Below the pieces are notes generated by a model. It was not told the origin of the DNA. It did not search any database and was given only the letters and a program-made list of their open reading frames with translations. 64,000 bases of DNA from Arenimonas soli (lineage in GTDB: Bacteria > Pseudomonadota > Gammaproteobacteria > Xanthomonadales > Xanthomonadaceae), in contig NZ_BMKC01000001.1 of assembly GCF_014643775.1 (NCBI RefSeq), positions 620,001 to 684,000 of the forward strand, given 5' to 3'. A program made the position numbers and the translations under genes. Below, piece by piece: positions 10,017 to 18,553 of this stretch (the stretch's first letter is position 1; each line of letters starts with the position of its first letter).

Positions 10017-11126
10017 TCAGAAATAGAAGCCGATATTGATGTTCAGCCGGGTACGCCAGGCGTCGTCGCCGGGGTCGAGCCCGATGCCGGGGCCGCCGAT
10101 GAACCACATGTTGCGGCCGCTGATCAGGTCCACGTAGGAGAAGGACTTGCCCTTGGCGAAACTGCAGCCGGCGACGTTCTGCCACGAGTCGCCGCTGGCG
10201 GCGCCCACGCCCCGGGTGCTGCTGAGGTTGTTGTAGCAGGTGATGCCGTCGAACCAGCCGCTGCGCGGCAATGCCCAGGCGACGTTCGCGCTCAGCACGT
10301 GCGCTTCGGCGGCGATCTCGAACGGGAAAAGGAAGGCCGAAAGCGCGACCCGGCCGCCGGGCACGTCGTAGTGGTACCAGGCCCACTGTCCCTGCCAGGT
10401 CCAGGCGCCGCGCTGGTGCTGCAGGTGCACCGCGGCGCCGTGATGGCCGTGGCGACGTCCGCTGGCCTGGTCCTGCACCCGGCCGCTGAAAGCCGAGGCG
10501 CCGAACTCCGTGCTTGTTTCCCTGCCTTCGAACTGCCTGGCCCAGCGCAGGTTGAGTCGTTCGCGCTCGCGGTAACGCAGGTTGCCGTCGTCGGCCAGGT
10601 CGAAGGAGTAGCGGTCGAAGCGCGCGGCGTCGCCGTATTCGTCGCCCAGGAAAAGACCGGCGTGGAAGCTGTGCCCACCCGCGCCGTGGCGGTAGACCAG
10701 GCCGGTGTCGTAGTCGTCCTCCAGGCCCAGGTAGTAGCCCGAGCCGAACCAGAAACTGTGCGAGGCATAGGGCAGCAGGCCAAAGGGGACCTGCTGGATG
10801 CCCAGCTTCAGGTCGCGGTCCGCATCGAGGCGCCAGCCGGCCCAGGCGTGGTGCACGGCATCGAAGCCGTCGTACCAGCGGTACTGCAGGGAAAAGAACA
10901 GCGGCCCGCGCGAGCCTTTGGCGTCCACGCGCAGCAGCTCCAGGTCGATGTCGCCGTTGCCGGCCGGGTCGCCGTAGTCTCGCCAGCCGACGTTGAAGCG
11001 CACGGCGCCACCGAGGTCGAGGCTGGGGTCTTCACGCGCCTCGTCGGCCCACGCGGGTGCACACCCAAGGCCGGGAACCAGGCCAAGGGCCACCAGGCAG
11101 CCTTGGAGGAAGGGCCGGGTCGCCAT
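10017..11126 (-). CDS. Outer-membrane beta-barrel porin-like protein
   Basis: 369 residues. An N-terminal signal peptide (about residues 1-27, cleavage after AWA) is followed by alternating aromatic beta strands, ending in the outer-membrane signature NINIGFYF with a terminal Phe. The pattern (many Tyr/Trp, DLGGAVRFNVGWRDYGD at the start) suggests an OprP/OprD-like channel or DUF3138-type porin; the exact family is not certain. It lies immediately upstream of betT on the same strand, so it may be the outer-membrane route for a quaternary amine. Confidence 0.75.
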   Translation of the reverse strand: MATRPFLQGCLVALGLVPGLGCAPAWADEAREDPSLDLGGAVRFNVGWRDYGDPAGNGDIDLELLRVDAKGSRGPLFFSLQYRWYDGFDAVHHAWAGWRLDADRDLKLGIQQVPFGLLPYASHSFWFGSGYYLGLEDDYDTGLVYRHGAGGHSFHAGLFLGDEYGDAARFDRYSFDLADDGNLRYRERERLNLRWARQFEGRETSTEFGASAFSGRVQDQASGRRHGHHGAAVHLQHQRGAWTWQGQWAWYHYDVPGGRVALSAFLFPFEIAAEAHVLSANVAWALPRSGWFDGITCYNNLSSTRGVGAASGDSWQNVAGCSFAKGKSFSYVDLISGRNMWFIGGPGIGLDPGDDAWRTRLNINIGFYF

Positions 11127-11192
11127 GCCCGGACATTACGAGCCACGCGCGGGCAAGTCCACCCGCGCCGGCGGGAGGACGCGGCGCTGGCG

Positions 11193-11687
11193 TCAATTCG
11201 ACGGGGCTGGGCCCACTTCAGGCGAGGAACGGCCGCCGCGGGCCATCTCGCTTACGCCGGTCTGGGCGCGACGCCGCTGTGCCGCCGTGGTGCAGACCTT
11301 GCGCGAGAAGGAGCTGCCGATCTGCTGCTGGCGCGAACAGGTGACGCGGCTGTCCGCATAGGCCCGGTCGAGCAACTCGTTCACGTCGTCGCCCAGCGCG
11401 GCCAGCCTGGCCTGGTCGCCCGGCGCTGCCTGCCCGAGCGTTCCTTGCGCGGGCATGCCGGCCTGGATGGCGTCGAGGTCTTCGCGAAGTTCAGTGCGCT
11501 GGGTTCGGCCCATTTCCCGATAGGCCTCGGTCTTGACCGCCGCCTCGATCAGGGCGCGTTGTTCGGCAAGCTCCGACGCGCTGGTGCCGGCTTCCAGGGC
11601 CAGGCGGGGCTGGTCGGCCTGCTTGGCCAGCGCCGGTGCGGACAGGAAACAGACAAGCAGGAGGGCGATGCGGGGCAAATGGGGCAC
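11193..11687 (-). CDS. Small exported protein of unknown function
   Basis: 164 residues when started at the GTG at 11687, which has an AGGAA site upstream and gives a clear signal peptide (HLPRIALLLVCFLSAPALA). The mature part is helical and charged, with two cysteines (CSRQQQ and RKVC) that could form a disulfide in the periplasm. No recognised domain. It is a single gene upstream of the porin; its 5' side abuts the terminator and the left attachment site, so its promoter must lie in about 50 bases or be read from elsewhere. Confidence 0.65.
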   Translation of the reverse strand: MPHLPRIALLLVCFLSAPALAKQADQPRLALEAGTSASELAEQRALIEAAVKTEAYREMGRTQRTELREDLDAIQAGMPAQGTLGQAAPGDQARLAALGDDVNELLDRAYADSRVTCSRQQQIGSSFSRKVCTTAAQRRRAQTGVSEMARGGRSSPEVGPAPSN

Positions 11688-11739
11688 GTTCGGGGCTTCC
11701 TGGCGGCAAACCCCGATACTAGCCAGCCGCGCCGGAAAA

Positions 11740-11769
11740 ACAAAAGGCCCGCCGAAGCGGGCCTTTTGT
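11740..11769 (-). terminator. Strong terminator left of the integrated element (probable original tRNA-Leu terminator)
   Basis: A 13-bp perfect stem ACAAAAGGCCCGC / GCGGGCCTTTTGT with a CGAA loop. On the minus strand it is followed by a run of T, so it stops leftward transcription. It lies 14 bases beyond the truncated tRNA-Leu 3' end at 11783. This is the expected position of the tRNA terminator before integration. It now ends the element's tape-measure operon. Confidence 0.85.
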
Positions 11770-11782
11770 CTTGTTCTTGATC

Positions 11783-11807
11783 TGGTGCCCAGGAGAGGAC
11801 TCGAACC
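11783..11807. repeat. Left attachment site (25-bp copy of tRNA-Leu 3' end)
   Basis: This 25-bp sequence is identical to 22450-22474, the T-arm and acceptor 3' end of the tRNA-Leu gene. Flanking bases differ on both sides. No matching 5' acceptor arm follows, so this copy is not a tRNA gene. It marks the left edge of a 10.7-kb element. Confidence 0.93.
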
Positions 11808-11898
11808 AGAGCCTGGACCCCGCGCCGCTGCTGGCTTGCGGCCAACCAAGCGCGGCATTTACACCACCATTTACCCTGCGCTGGGGACGGTGGTGCGC

Positions 11899-14800
11899 CT
11901 AGTCCTGCAATCCTTGCCGCACCGTCCCGCTGTTGTCCAGTACCTTGTTCACCACAACCTTCTCGAAGGCCGGCGCCGCAGCCAGGCGCTGAACCAGGTC
12001 ATCGATGTCGAAGAGGGTGTAGTTGCGCAACGTGACGCCCGGCATGCCGCCGCCGGTGGCCAGCCCGCCATCTGCGAAACTGAACTGGGGTGAGCGCACC
12101 TGGGCGGGCGGTGGCACGCGAGCGAACTTCTCGACGGGCATCTCGCCGGCATGGATCTTCTGCAGGTAGCCGAGGCCGTACTTTGCGACCGTCTCCTGAG
12201 GCATCACGTATTCGCCGCGGTGGACCGTGCCGGCGACCTGGTACTTGCCACCAGGTCCGGTGAAGCCACCCCCTGCGAATCCACCTCCGCCAGCAGACCC
12301 AGCGGCGTTGGCGGTGGCCATCGCTTGCGCAGCGAACAGGAGCTGCGCGGCTGCTCGTGAAATTGCAGCTGCACCCGGCGTCATGGCGCCGGCTGAAATG
12401 CCGAGCTGCGCGGCAGGCGCCGTTAGCGCCGTGGCGCCGGTGCTCAGTGTTCCTGCAGCGATCTGCAGCGCGGAAGCCGCAGCGGCTGTCGCAGCGGCAG
12501 CCTGCCCCTGCGATTCCTCTCCACCGCCACCCAGGCTGCCAAGGAAGCCCTGCAGCTTGCCTGCCAGTTGCTGCGACCATTCCTGGGCGATGAACTCGGC
12601 CATGCCTCGGGCCATCGAGAGGAAGAACTGCTCCGCCGCCTCCCGCAGGCTGTTCGTCGCCGTGACCAGGCTCACCAGCGAATTCGAGAACGAACTCTCG
12701 AAGGTGTTGGCAATGGTGGTGCTGAGTAGATCAGTGGCCGCAGCCATAGACTCCAGCTCAAGGCGCATGCGCTGCACGTTGGCCACGGCCTCCGGATTTC
12801 CCAGCGCGATCGCCGCGGCTTCCATCTTCGGAAGCAGCGCGTCGAGGACTACAGACTGCTCACGGTACAGGTCAACGATGGCGCGCTGGGCGCCGGCCTC
12901 GGTCAGTAGCCCCGACTGCTGCTGCACCTGGATGGCCTGCTGCCGGCGCTGGATCTCGCCCATCACCTGCTGCCAGGTGGCCTCAAGCTGGCGAAGGTCC
13001 CTCTCCGCTTGCTTCAGCCCCAGCAACTGGCTGAAGCTCGACGCCTGCTCAGTCCGACCAAGGTTTTCGGCTTCCTGCTTGAGCTGCAGCAGGCGCTTCT
13101 TTGCAGCTTCGAACTCGGCGTCGCCGGCCCGTCCCTGCAGTGCGGCAATCTCCAACTGCGCAGCAACGAACTCCTTCGCCATCTCGATCTTGGCGCGCTC
13201 ACTGTCGAGCAACTGTGCCGCGTCAAGCAGGGCCTGCTTCGTGCCCTCGCTGTAGGCCTTGTATCCGCCCTCAGTGACCTCGTAGTAGATCCGGGCCGTC
13301 TCGGACACTTTGCCGGTGGCTTCGTCAACCAGACCCAGCAGCGAAATCCGCTCCCATAGATTGTCCAGCTCCCGCTTGCCGGCCTCTTCGAGGTCCTTGG
13401 CTTCCTTGACCGCCTTTTCACGGACTGCGAAGCGCGCCTCGATCGCCGCCCGAGCCGTTTCCATAGATCCGTCCGATCGCCGGGGATCGTCTGCAGCCAG
13501 AGCTGCGTATTCCTTTTCGAGCTTCAGAATCTCCTGGCGCTTCTGAAGTTCTTTGTCCGCCGCGAGGATGCGGGCATCGATGGCCGCTGCAGCTGAAACT
13601 GAGGCTTCCTGGGCCGCGGCCGCCTTCCCCTCTGCGATGGCGCGCTCTTCGACTGCCTGCTTTTGCGCATACAGGATCTTGAGCTGTTCCAGCAGCTCTC
13701 GCGTCGGGCGCTTGTCTCGAAAGGTGTTCGCCAGCTGGCCGACGCCCGGGATGGCGCCCAGCGCGTTTATGGTCCGGCTGTTCCTTGCGGCTAGCTCGGA
13801 TTCAATGAGCCGAATCTGCGCGCTCGGGTCGGCGCGACCAACGCTGGCCATGAGAGTTTTGAATTGGCCAAACGCACCGGTGACAGCCGTGCTGACGTCG
13901 TGCCACGCTTTCTCCAGCGTTCCTGCTTGCTCGCGCATCTCGCGAACACGTTGCGCCGATGCAGATTCCAGGAACTCGTAGGCCACTTGGGTTGCTTCGG
14001 CTTGCTTTCCCTCGGCCTCCAGCGCCCGCACTTGCTCGTAGACCTCGCGAGTAAGGAAGCGGTACTGCTTGTTCATCTCCACCAGGAACGAAGTGGGTTC
14101 CTTGGAAAGCCTGATGATGTCCCGCGTGGTGTCTTCGATGCTCTTGCCGGTCAAGGTGGACAGATTCACAGCCGCTGCCGTGGCAGCGGCCAGCGAATCG
14201 CCGGCGATCTGACCCGACGAAACCAGTCCCTTCAGTGCCTCTTGAGCCTCCGCGAACTGGCCGTCGTCGGTGCCGATGCTCTGCGCCAGATCGACCAGCT
14301 CGCCGGCGGTCTTGCCTGCCGCGCCGCCCGTAGCAATCAAGGCACGTTCGTAGGCGCGCATCTCCAAGTAGCCTTTGACGGCTGCGATCGTCACGACGCC
14401 GATGCCAGCCGCGGCGGCGCCTGCAGCTGCGCCCACGCCCGTCAGGGCGATCCTGGCCAGCCCTGCACCGTTGCCAAGCTGGATTAGCTGGCGGCCTGCC
14501 ATGCTCCAATCGCCAGTTGCGGTGTAGGTCAGCAGCTGAGTGAGGTTTCGCTGGGCCCCCGCAGTTTGGAGATTGAGTGCCCGAACCGCAGTCGCCTGGC
14601 TGTTGATACTCTGGACGGCACGTCGCTGCGACGAGATGCCCGCCATCGCCTTGTTGTATTGCTCGCGGCTGATGCGGCCTTCGTCAACTGCGCGCTTTAG
14701 TCGCGCCTCGTCCTGTTGAAGCTTTGCCAGTTGCGCACCGGCGCGATCGTAGCGCGCAACGGTTCCATCGAGCGCCTTCTGCTGGCGATCGGTGCTGTTC

Positions 14801-15189
14801 TCCAGTTGCTTGTGCGTTTTGTCCAGCTGCAGCAGGGCATCATCGTACTCTTCGGCCGTAATGAGCCCGCGAGACATGGCGGCGTCCAGGCGGGCTTCGG
14901 TGTCGGCCAGGTCATCGAACGATCGAGCGCCGGCAGCGAGGCGCGTCTGCAGTTCGCTGATAAGGCCGATCTCTGCCTTAACAGCCTCTTGAGTGAGGCG
15001 ACTGGCCTGCGCGTACGCCTTGCCGGAAGGCGATTCGGCGCTGGTGCCGACCTTGGAAAGCTCGGCGCTGGCGGCAGCGGCGGCTCCCTGGATCTTCTCC
15101 AGGTTGCCTTCGATCCCCTTCAGGCCCTTTTGCGCCGAGGCGAACTCAGCGCGCATGCGCATTTCAATGGTGAAGTCGCGGTTGCTCAT
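11899..15189 (-). CDS. Phage tail tape-measure protein (lambda GpH-like)
   Basis: 1096 residues. Tape-measure proteins set tail length and pass through the tail tube at infection. Long coiled-coil helices fill the N-terminal 230 residues. A hydrophobic Ala/Gly segment follows (around AGAAAAGIGVVTIAAVKGY). The C-terminal part is Ala/Gly-rich and has GGGFAGGGFTGPGGKYQVAG then HRGEYVMP, the ending of lambda-type tape measures. The start at 15189 has GGAG 7 bases upstream and gives MSNRDFTIEM. The frame is intact. It is oddly isolated: no tail tube, tail chaperone or tip gene flanks it, and the left attachment site lies 91 bases past its stop. Confidence 0.92.
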   Translation of the reverse strand: MSNRDFTIEMRMRAEFASAQKGLKGIEGNLEKIQGAAAAASAELSKVGTSAESPSGKAYAQASRLTQEAVKAEIGLISELQTRLAAGARSFDDLADTEARLDAAMSRGLITAEEYDDALLQLDKTHKQLENSTDRQQKALDGTVARYDRAGAQLAKLQQDEARLKRAVDEGRISREQYNKAMAGISSQRRAVQSINSQATAVRALNLQTAGAQRNLTQLLTYTATGDWSMAGRQLIQLGNGAGLARIALTGVGAAAGAAAAGIGVVTIAAVKGYLEMRAYERALIATGGAAGKTAGELVDLAQSIGTDDGQFAEAQEALKGLVSSGQIAGDSLAAATAAAVNLSTLTGKSIEDTTRDIIRLSKEPTSFLVEMNKQYRFLTREVYEQVRALEAEGKQAEATQVAYEFLESASAQRVREMREQAGTLEKAWHDVSTAVTGAFGQFKTLMASVGRADPSAQIRLIESELAARNSRTINALGAIPGVGQLANTFRDKRPTRELLEQLKILYAQKQAVEERAIAEGKAAAAQEASVSAAAAIDARILAADKELQKRQEILKLEKEYAALAADDPRRSDGSMETARAAIEARFAVREKAVKEAKDLEEAGKRELDNLWERISLLGLVDEATGKVSETARIYYEVTEGGYKAYSEGTKQALLDAAQLLDSERAKIEMAKEFVAAQLEIAALQGRAGDAEFEAAKKRLLQLKQEAENLGRTEQASSFSQLLGLKQAERDLRQLEATWQQVMGEIQRRQQAIQVQQQSGLLTEAGAQRAIVDLYREQSVVLDALLPKMEAAAIALGNPEAVANVQRMRLELESMAAATDLLSTTIANTFESSFSNSLVSLVTATNSLREAAEQFFLSMARGMAEFIAQEWSQQLAGKLQGFLGSLGGGGEESQGQAAAATAAAASALQIAAGTLSTGATALTAPAAQLGISAGAMTPGAAAISRAAAQLLFAAQAMATANAAGSAGGGGFAGGGFTGPGGKYQVAGTVHRGEYVMPQETVAKYGLGYLQKIHAGEMPVEKFARVPPPAQVRSPQFSFADGGLATGGGMPGVTLRNYTLFDIDDLVQRLAAAPAFEKVVVNKVLDNSGTVRQGLQD

Positions 15190-15290
15190 CCGGTTCTCCA
15201 GTGTTGGACGGTCACGCCCCCATGAGTGCGCCCGTCCTGCCGGGGTTGTTGCGGACACTCCCGGCTTGTCCGGGTGGCAGCCCACCAATC

Positions 15291-15338
15291 GCGCAGCGTC
15301 CTACCTGAAACCGGAAGTCCCCGGGTAGGACGCTGCGC
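15291..15338. repeat. 15-bp perfect inverted repeat between capsid and tape-measure genes
   Basis: Arms 15291-15305 (GCGCAGCGTCCTACC) and 15324-15338 are perfectly complementary around an 18-base loop, starting 6 bases past the capsid stop. There is no T-run on either strand, so it is not a classical terminator. It may be an RNA processing or stabilising hairpin, a Rho-dependent or weak terminator, or a protein-binding site. Confidence 0.75.
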
Positions 15339-15344
15339 GGATTC

Positions 15345-17345
15345 TTAGCCGCTGATCGGGCCCTTGACCACGCCGCGCCAGTCGAGCCAGCGGGAGCCGA
15401 AGACATGGCGGATCTTGTAGGTCTTGGCATCGACCGCGAAAGAGTCGGCCTCCTGGATGTTCGGACCATCGTCCTGCTCCAGCCAGGCGCGCTCCAGCGT
15501 GTCCACGTTGTCGGGCGAGGTGGCCAGGTAGAAGGCGTCTTCGGTGAGACGGGCCTCGACCACCAGCTCGAGCTTTGCCATCCAGGCCGGCGTGAGCGTA
15601 TTGCTCTCACCCTGCGACATGGCCCGACCCGCGGCGGCGAGCAGGATCTCTGCGGTCTGCTCATGCTCGGGCGCCACGATCAGGAAACGGGGCGTCAGGT
15701 TCATCATGCCGCCGCCCAGAGCAGTCTGCCTGCGGAGCAGCAGTCGGGCTGCGCCAAGCGCGCCGGCGTCCAGGGCGACGGAACTGGCGGCGAGATTGCC
15801 GTGATCCGCGTGGAACAGGGTGACGCCATCTTGCATGGTCGGACCGGCGCCGGCGTTGGCCGCGAAGGTCTGATAGATCAGGTCCGCTTCTGCACGAAGC
15901 GAGGCCTGGCCCATGGCCTGGACGATTCGAACGAACGCGCCCAGGTCATCGTTGACCAACGTTTCCCAGGTCAGCTGCACCATCCGGCCGAACTTGTCGA
16001 CCTTGTAGGGCAGCGACTTGTCCTCATCCATCGGGCCGTATTCGTACTCGGCACCTTCCAGCACCTTCTTGAGCGACGGCGCCGAACCCAGGATGACGCG
16101 GGACTGTTCCTTGAAGTCGGGTACCAGGACCTTGCGAGTCCATGCCTCAAAGGTCGCCGGCTCGGCCTCATAGCCCGTGCGAAGCGCCTTGCCGAGCGAG
16201 TTCTCGAGGATGGCCGGGAAATCGGAGGTGCTGAGAGCAGCGCGAACGAAAGACCGGCGCGAGTCGCCGCCAGCCCAGTTGCCCTGGCCGCCCGAGCGTG
16301 CCACGCAGTTTCGCATCACTTCCTGCAGGCCCATGCCCATGACGTCACGAGCGCCGGCGTGCGGCTTCTCGACGGCAATCCCGGCGCGGATCAGCATCGC
16401 GTCGCTGACGGCGAGCACGAAGTCACTGCCGGCCGGGTTGCCGCCACTGAACCTGGCGTTCGAGAGATCGCGATTCGCGGCGGAATCAAGGGAAAAAACC
16501 TGGGCGAGCGGCGAGATGTCTTTTCCCGCGAGCGCCATGACCTTCGCCTGGAAGTCTTCGAGGCTGGCGTCCGTATCCGAAAGTGCGGCCATCGCGAGAT
16601 CCTGGACCCCTTCGACGTGGGCGAAAGAACGGGCCGCGAAAATGATGCCTTCATTCCGAGTCCGAAGCGCCTGGAAATCGGCGGCCTTCTTCGGTTCGCC
16701 GGAGTTGTCGTTGCCCGGGTTGCCGCCGGCGCCATCGTCATTGTCGTTGTCGTTCGAGTTTGCGTTGCTGGCCGGCTTCACCGGCTTCCGAGCAGTGTTC
16801 CTTTTCATGAGCAGTTCCTTGGGTGTATTGATAAAGCCGGCGAAGTGCTCCGGCGCGTGGGCGGCAAAGCGCAAGGGTTCGGCGATCTCATCGACGAAGC
16901 CCATGGCGAGCGCGTCATCGGCCGTCATCCAGGTCTCAGACGCGAGAAGTTCCAAGAGAGAAGTGCGCGCGATGCCGGTTCGGGCATAGCCACTCAGGAG
17001 GGCATCACGGTGCTTGTCCAGCGCATCCGCCGCATGGCGAATCTGTGTCGAGTCACCGCAGACCTGAGTCCACGGGTTGTGAACCATGACCAGAGCGTTC
17101 TCCGCCGCAATGATGTGGCCGCCCGCCATTGCGATGAAGCTGGCGATAGACGCGGCGACACCGTCGATGAAGACGGTGGGGCGGAATGGCTTGAGGGCGT
17201 TGTAGATCGCGATTCCCTCAGCGACATCCCCGCCCGGGGAGTTGATTCGCACGGACAGCTCGCGATTGCCGACGTTGCGAAGCTGCTCGATGACTTCGGC
17301 AGCTGCGCCTTTTTCGATCGGTTCGTACAGGTAGATTGTGACCAT
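15345..17345 (-). CDS. Fused ClpP-type prohead protease and phage major capsid protein
   Basis: 666 residues in one intact frame. Residues 1-165 are a ClpP/S49-like protease with a candidate catalytic Ser66 (DGVAASIASF), His89 (VMVHNP) and an Asp near 143 (MTADDALAMGF). Residues about 175-215 are an Asn/Asp/Gly-rich linker. The rest resembles Mu gpT-like major head proteins, with MGLQEVMRNC and QSRVILGSAP. Capsid protein is probably released by self-cleavage, with the middle acting as scaffold. Such fusions are known in some phages. No portal or terminase lies nearby. Confidence 0.88.
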   Translation of the reverse strand: MVTIYLYEPIEKGAAAEVIEQLRNVGNRELSVRINSPGGDVAEGIAIYNALKPFRPTVFIDGVAASIASFIAMAGGHIIAAENALVMVHNPWTQVCGDSTQIRHAADALDKHRDALLSGYARTGIARTSLLELLASETWMTADDALAMGFVDEIAEPLRFAAHAPEHFAGFINTPKELLMKRNTARKPVKPASNANSNDNDNDDGAGGNPGNDNSGEPKKAADFQALRTRNEGIIFAARSFAHVEGVQDLAMAALSDTDASLEDFQAKVMALAGKDISPLAQVFSLDSAANRDLSNARFSGGNPAGSDFVLAVSDAMLIRAGIAVEKPHAGARDVMGMGLQEVMRNCVARSGGQGNWAGGDSRRSFVRAALSTSDFPAILENSLGKALRTGYEAEPATFEAWTRKVLVPDFKEQSRVILGSAPSLKKVLEGAEYEYGPMDEDKSLPYKVDKFGRMVQLTWETLVNDDLGAFVRIVQAMGQASLRAEADLIYQTFAANAGAGPTMQDGVTLFHADHGNLAASSVALDAGALGAARLLLRRQTALGGGMMNLTPRFLIVAPEHEQTAEILLAAAGRAMSQGESNTLTPAWMAKLELVVEARLTEDAFYLATSPDNVDTLERAWLEQDDGPNIQEADSFAVDAKTYKIRHVFGSRWLDWRGVVKGPISG

Positions 17346-17393
17346 GAGCGCATGGTCAGGTCGCTTGTACTGACATAGCCATAGCGGTTTTTG

Positions 17394-17771
17394 TCAGTCG
17401 GGCGACTTCGCCAGGATTCGGTAGAAGTGTCGCTGGGATCGAGGTAGCGGGGCGTATAGCGCAGCCGCGTGCAGGCAGGCGCGAGGTGTGTCGGGTGTGG
17501 GGGAGGGTTGCGTCCCTCGAAGTAGATGCCAGGTCCGATTCATGGTGCGCTGCTCTTCCAAGAGCCTGGCCGCCTGCGCGTAAGGTCGATCGGCAGGAAG
17601 CAGCAGGGCAGCGCGGCGAATGAGTGCGTCCCGCCTTGCGCGCAGAGACTCAGACTCGACCAACGCCTCGATAATCTCGATCGTATCGCTCACCAGGTCA
17701 GCAGGCACGCCGCGATTCGCATCCCGGCAAACACGGAGCCGGGCAAGCGTGTCTTCGGCTCTGGCAGGCAT
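17394..17771 (-). CDS. Hypothetical protein of the integrated element
   Basis: 125 residues, no recognised domain. The first 75 residues are charged and probably helical (AEDTLARLRVCRD to QAARLLEEQRT). The C-terminus is Pro/Arg-rich. It lies in the tight minus-strand series upstream of the capsid fusion (48 bases) and 12 bases after the next upstream gene, so a role with the structural genes is possible. That is inference from position only. Confidence 0.6.
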   Translation of the reverse strand: MPARAEDTLARLRVCRDANRGVPADLVSDTIEIIEALVESESLRARRDALIRRAALLLPADRPYAQAARLLEEQRTMNRTWHLLRGTQPSPTPDTPRACLHAAALYAPLPRSQRHFYRILAKSPD

Positions 17772-17783
17772 CTGGCGTCGGCC

Positions 17784-18083
17784 CTAGTGCCTAACGCCAG
17801 CGGCTGGCCTTGACGCGCAGGCCCGGGCCCATCGGGTCGACTCTTCACCCTCCGCCAACAGGAGACCCGCGTCGTGCGCGTAGACCGCGAAATCCACGAA
17901 AGCGATCGGCGATCGGATTAGCCACTGGCCTGTCTCAACGAAAAGAATGATTCCCGTGTTCGATTCCGAATCGAAAGACAGGAACGCTCGCCGGTCAGCT
18001 GTCAAGATGGTTTTCTCTTCGTCAGCGAAAAATTCGGGCCCAGGCAGAGCCGGAAATGCTTCGCTCAGCGTGAGCCATCTCAT
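17784..18083 (-). CDS. Hypothetical protein of the integrated element
   Basis: 99 residues from an ATG at 18083 that overlaps the upstream stop as ATGA, giving MRWLTLSEAF. A predominantly beta pattern is visible (RAFLSFDSESNTGIILFVETGQWLI). No family recognised. An upstream start at 18128 is possible but would overlap the preceding gene by 49 bases. The translational coupling argues that it is real. Confidence 0.6.
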   Translation of the reverse strand: MRWLTLSEAFPALPGPEFFADEEKTILTADRRAFLSFDSESNTGIILFVETGQWLIRSPIAFVDFAVYAHDAGLLLAEGEESTRWARACASRPAAGVRH

Positions 18084-18553
18084 GACCAACGACCCCGCTC
18101 TTCGTTCGGCAAGTCGCTGTCGGGCCACTTTGATCGGCGTGGCCTGCCGCCGGCGGACAGGGTAACGATCATTCCCATCGTGAGCGGCGCGCCGAAGATC
18201 CTGGTGAGTTGATGCCGAAGCCGAGTCTCCATGGGCGCAGTGCGGCTTAGCAGCTGGTCGCGAATCGATTCATCGTCGATGAATTCCACGTAGCGCAGGA
18301 ATCCACTGATCTGTTCCGAGAGCTTGCGTTGGAGCTGGGCCATGTTGCCCGCCTGCGCCGCCAGGGACAGGTCAACGCAGTGACCGATCCAGATTCCGCG
18401 ATGGTCGCGGTATGCGAAGCAGCGAAAGGGTGCCTGGAGGCCAAGCGCGGCGGCGCCAGGCGGAGGGTTCAATCTCCAGGTGACGCCGAACCAGTGAACG
18501 CGGAACTGGCGCAGCCATGCTTTGGCGGCGCGAATGTAGGTCGCGAGCTTCAT
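18080..18553 (-). CDS. Hypothetical protein with HicB-like segment
   Basis: 157 residues. Residues about 40-90 follow the HicB antitoxin pattern: a beta strand FRCFAYRDHRG, then IWIGHCVDLSLAAQAGN, then a helix of the EAxxNLxEAI type (LQRKLSEQISGFLRYV). No HicA toxin lies beside it, and the C-terminal helix is not a clear DNA-binding domain. It could use the partial RNase-H-like fold for something else. It overlaps both neighbours by 4 bases (ATGA), placing it in the element's main operon. Confidence 0.6.
   Translation of the reverse strand: MKLATYIRAAKAWLRQFRVHWFGVTWRLNPPPGAAALGLQAPFRCFAYRDHRGIWIGHCVDLSLAAQAGNMAQLQRKLSEQISGFLRYVEFIDDESIRDQLLSRTAPMETRLRHQLTRIFGAPLTMGMIVTLSAGGRPRRSKWPDSDLPNEERGRWS

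Noticed and set aside
11783-11870. Possible second tRNA gene at the left edge of the element
   Set aside because: Only the T-arm and acceptor 3' end match. No 5' acceptor or anticodon arm can be formed, so it is an attachment-site copy.
15190-15288. Longer N-terminus of the tape measure
   Set aside because: The extra 33 residues lack a family pattern; the ATG at 15189 has a good ribosome site.
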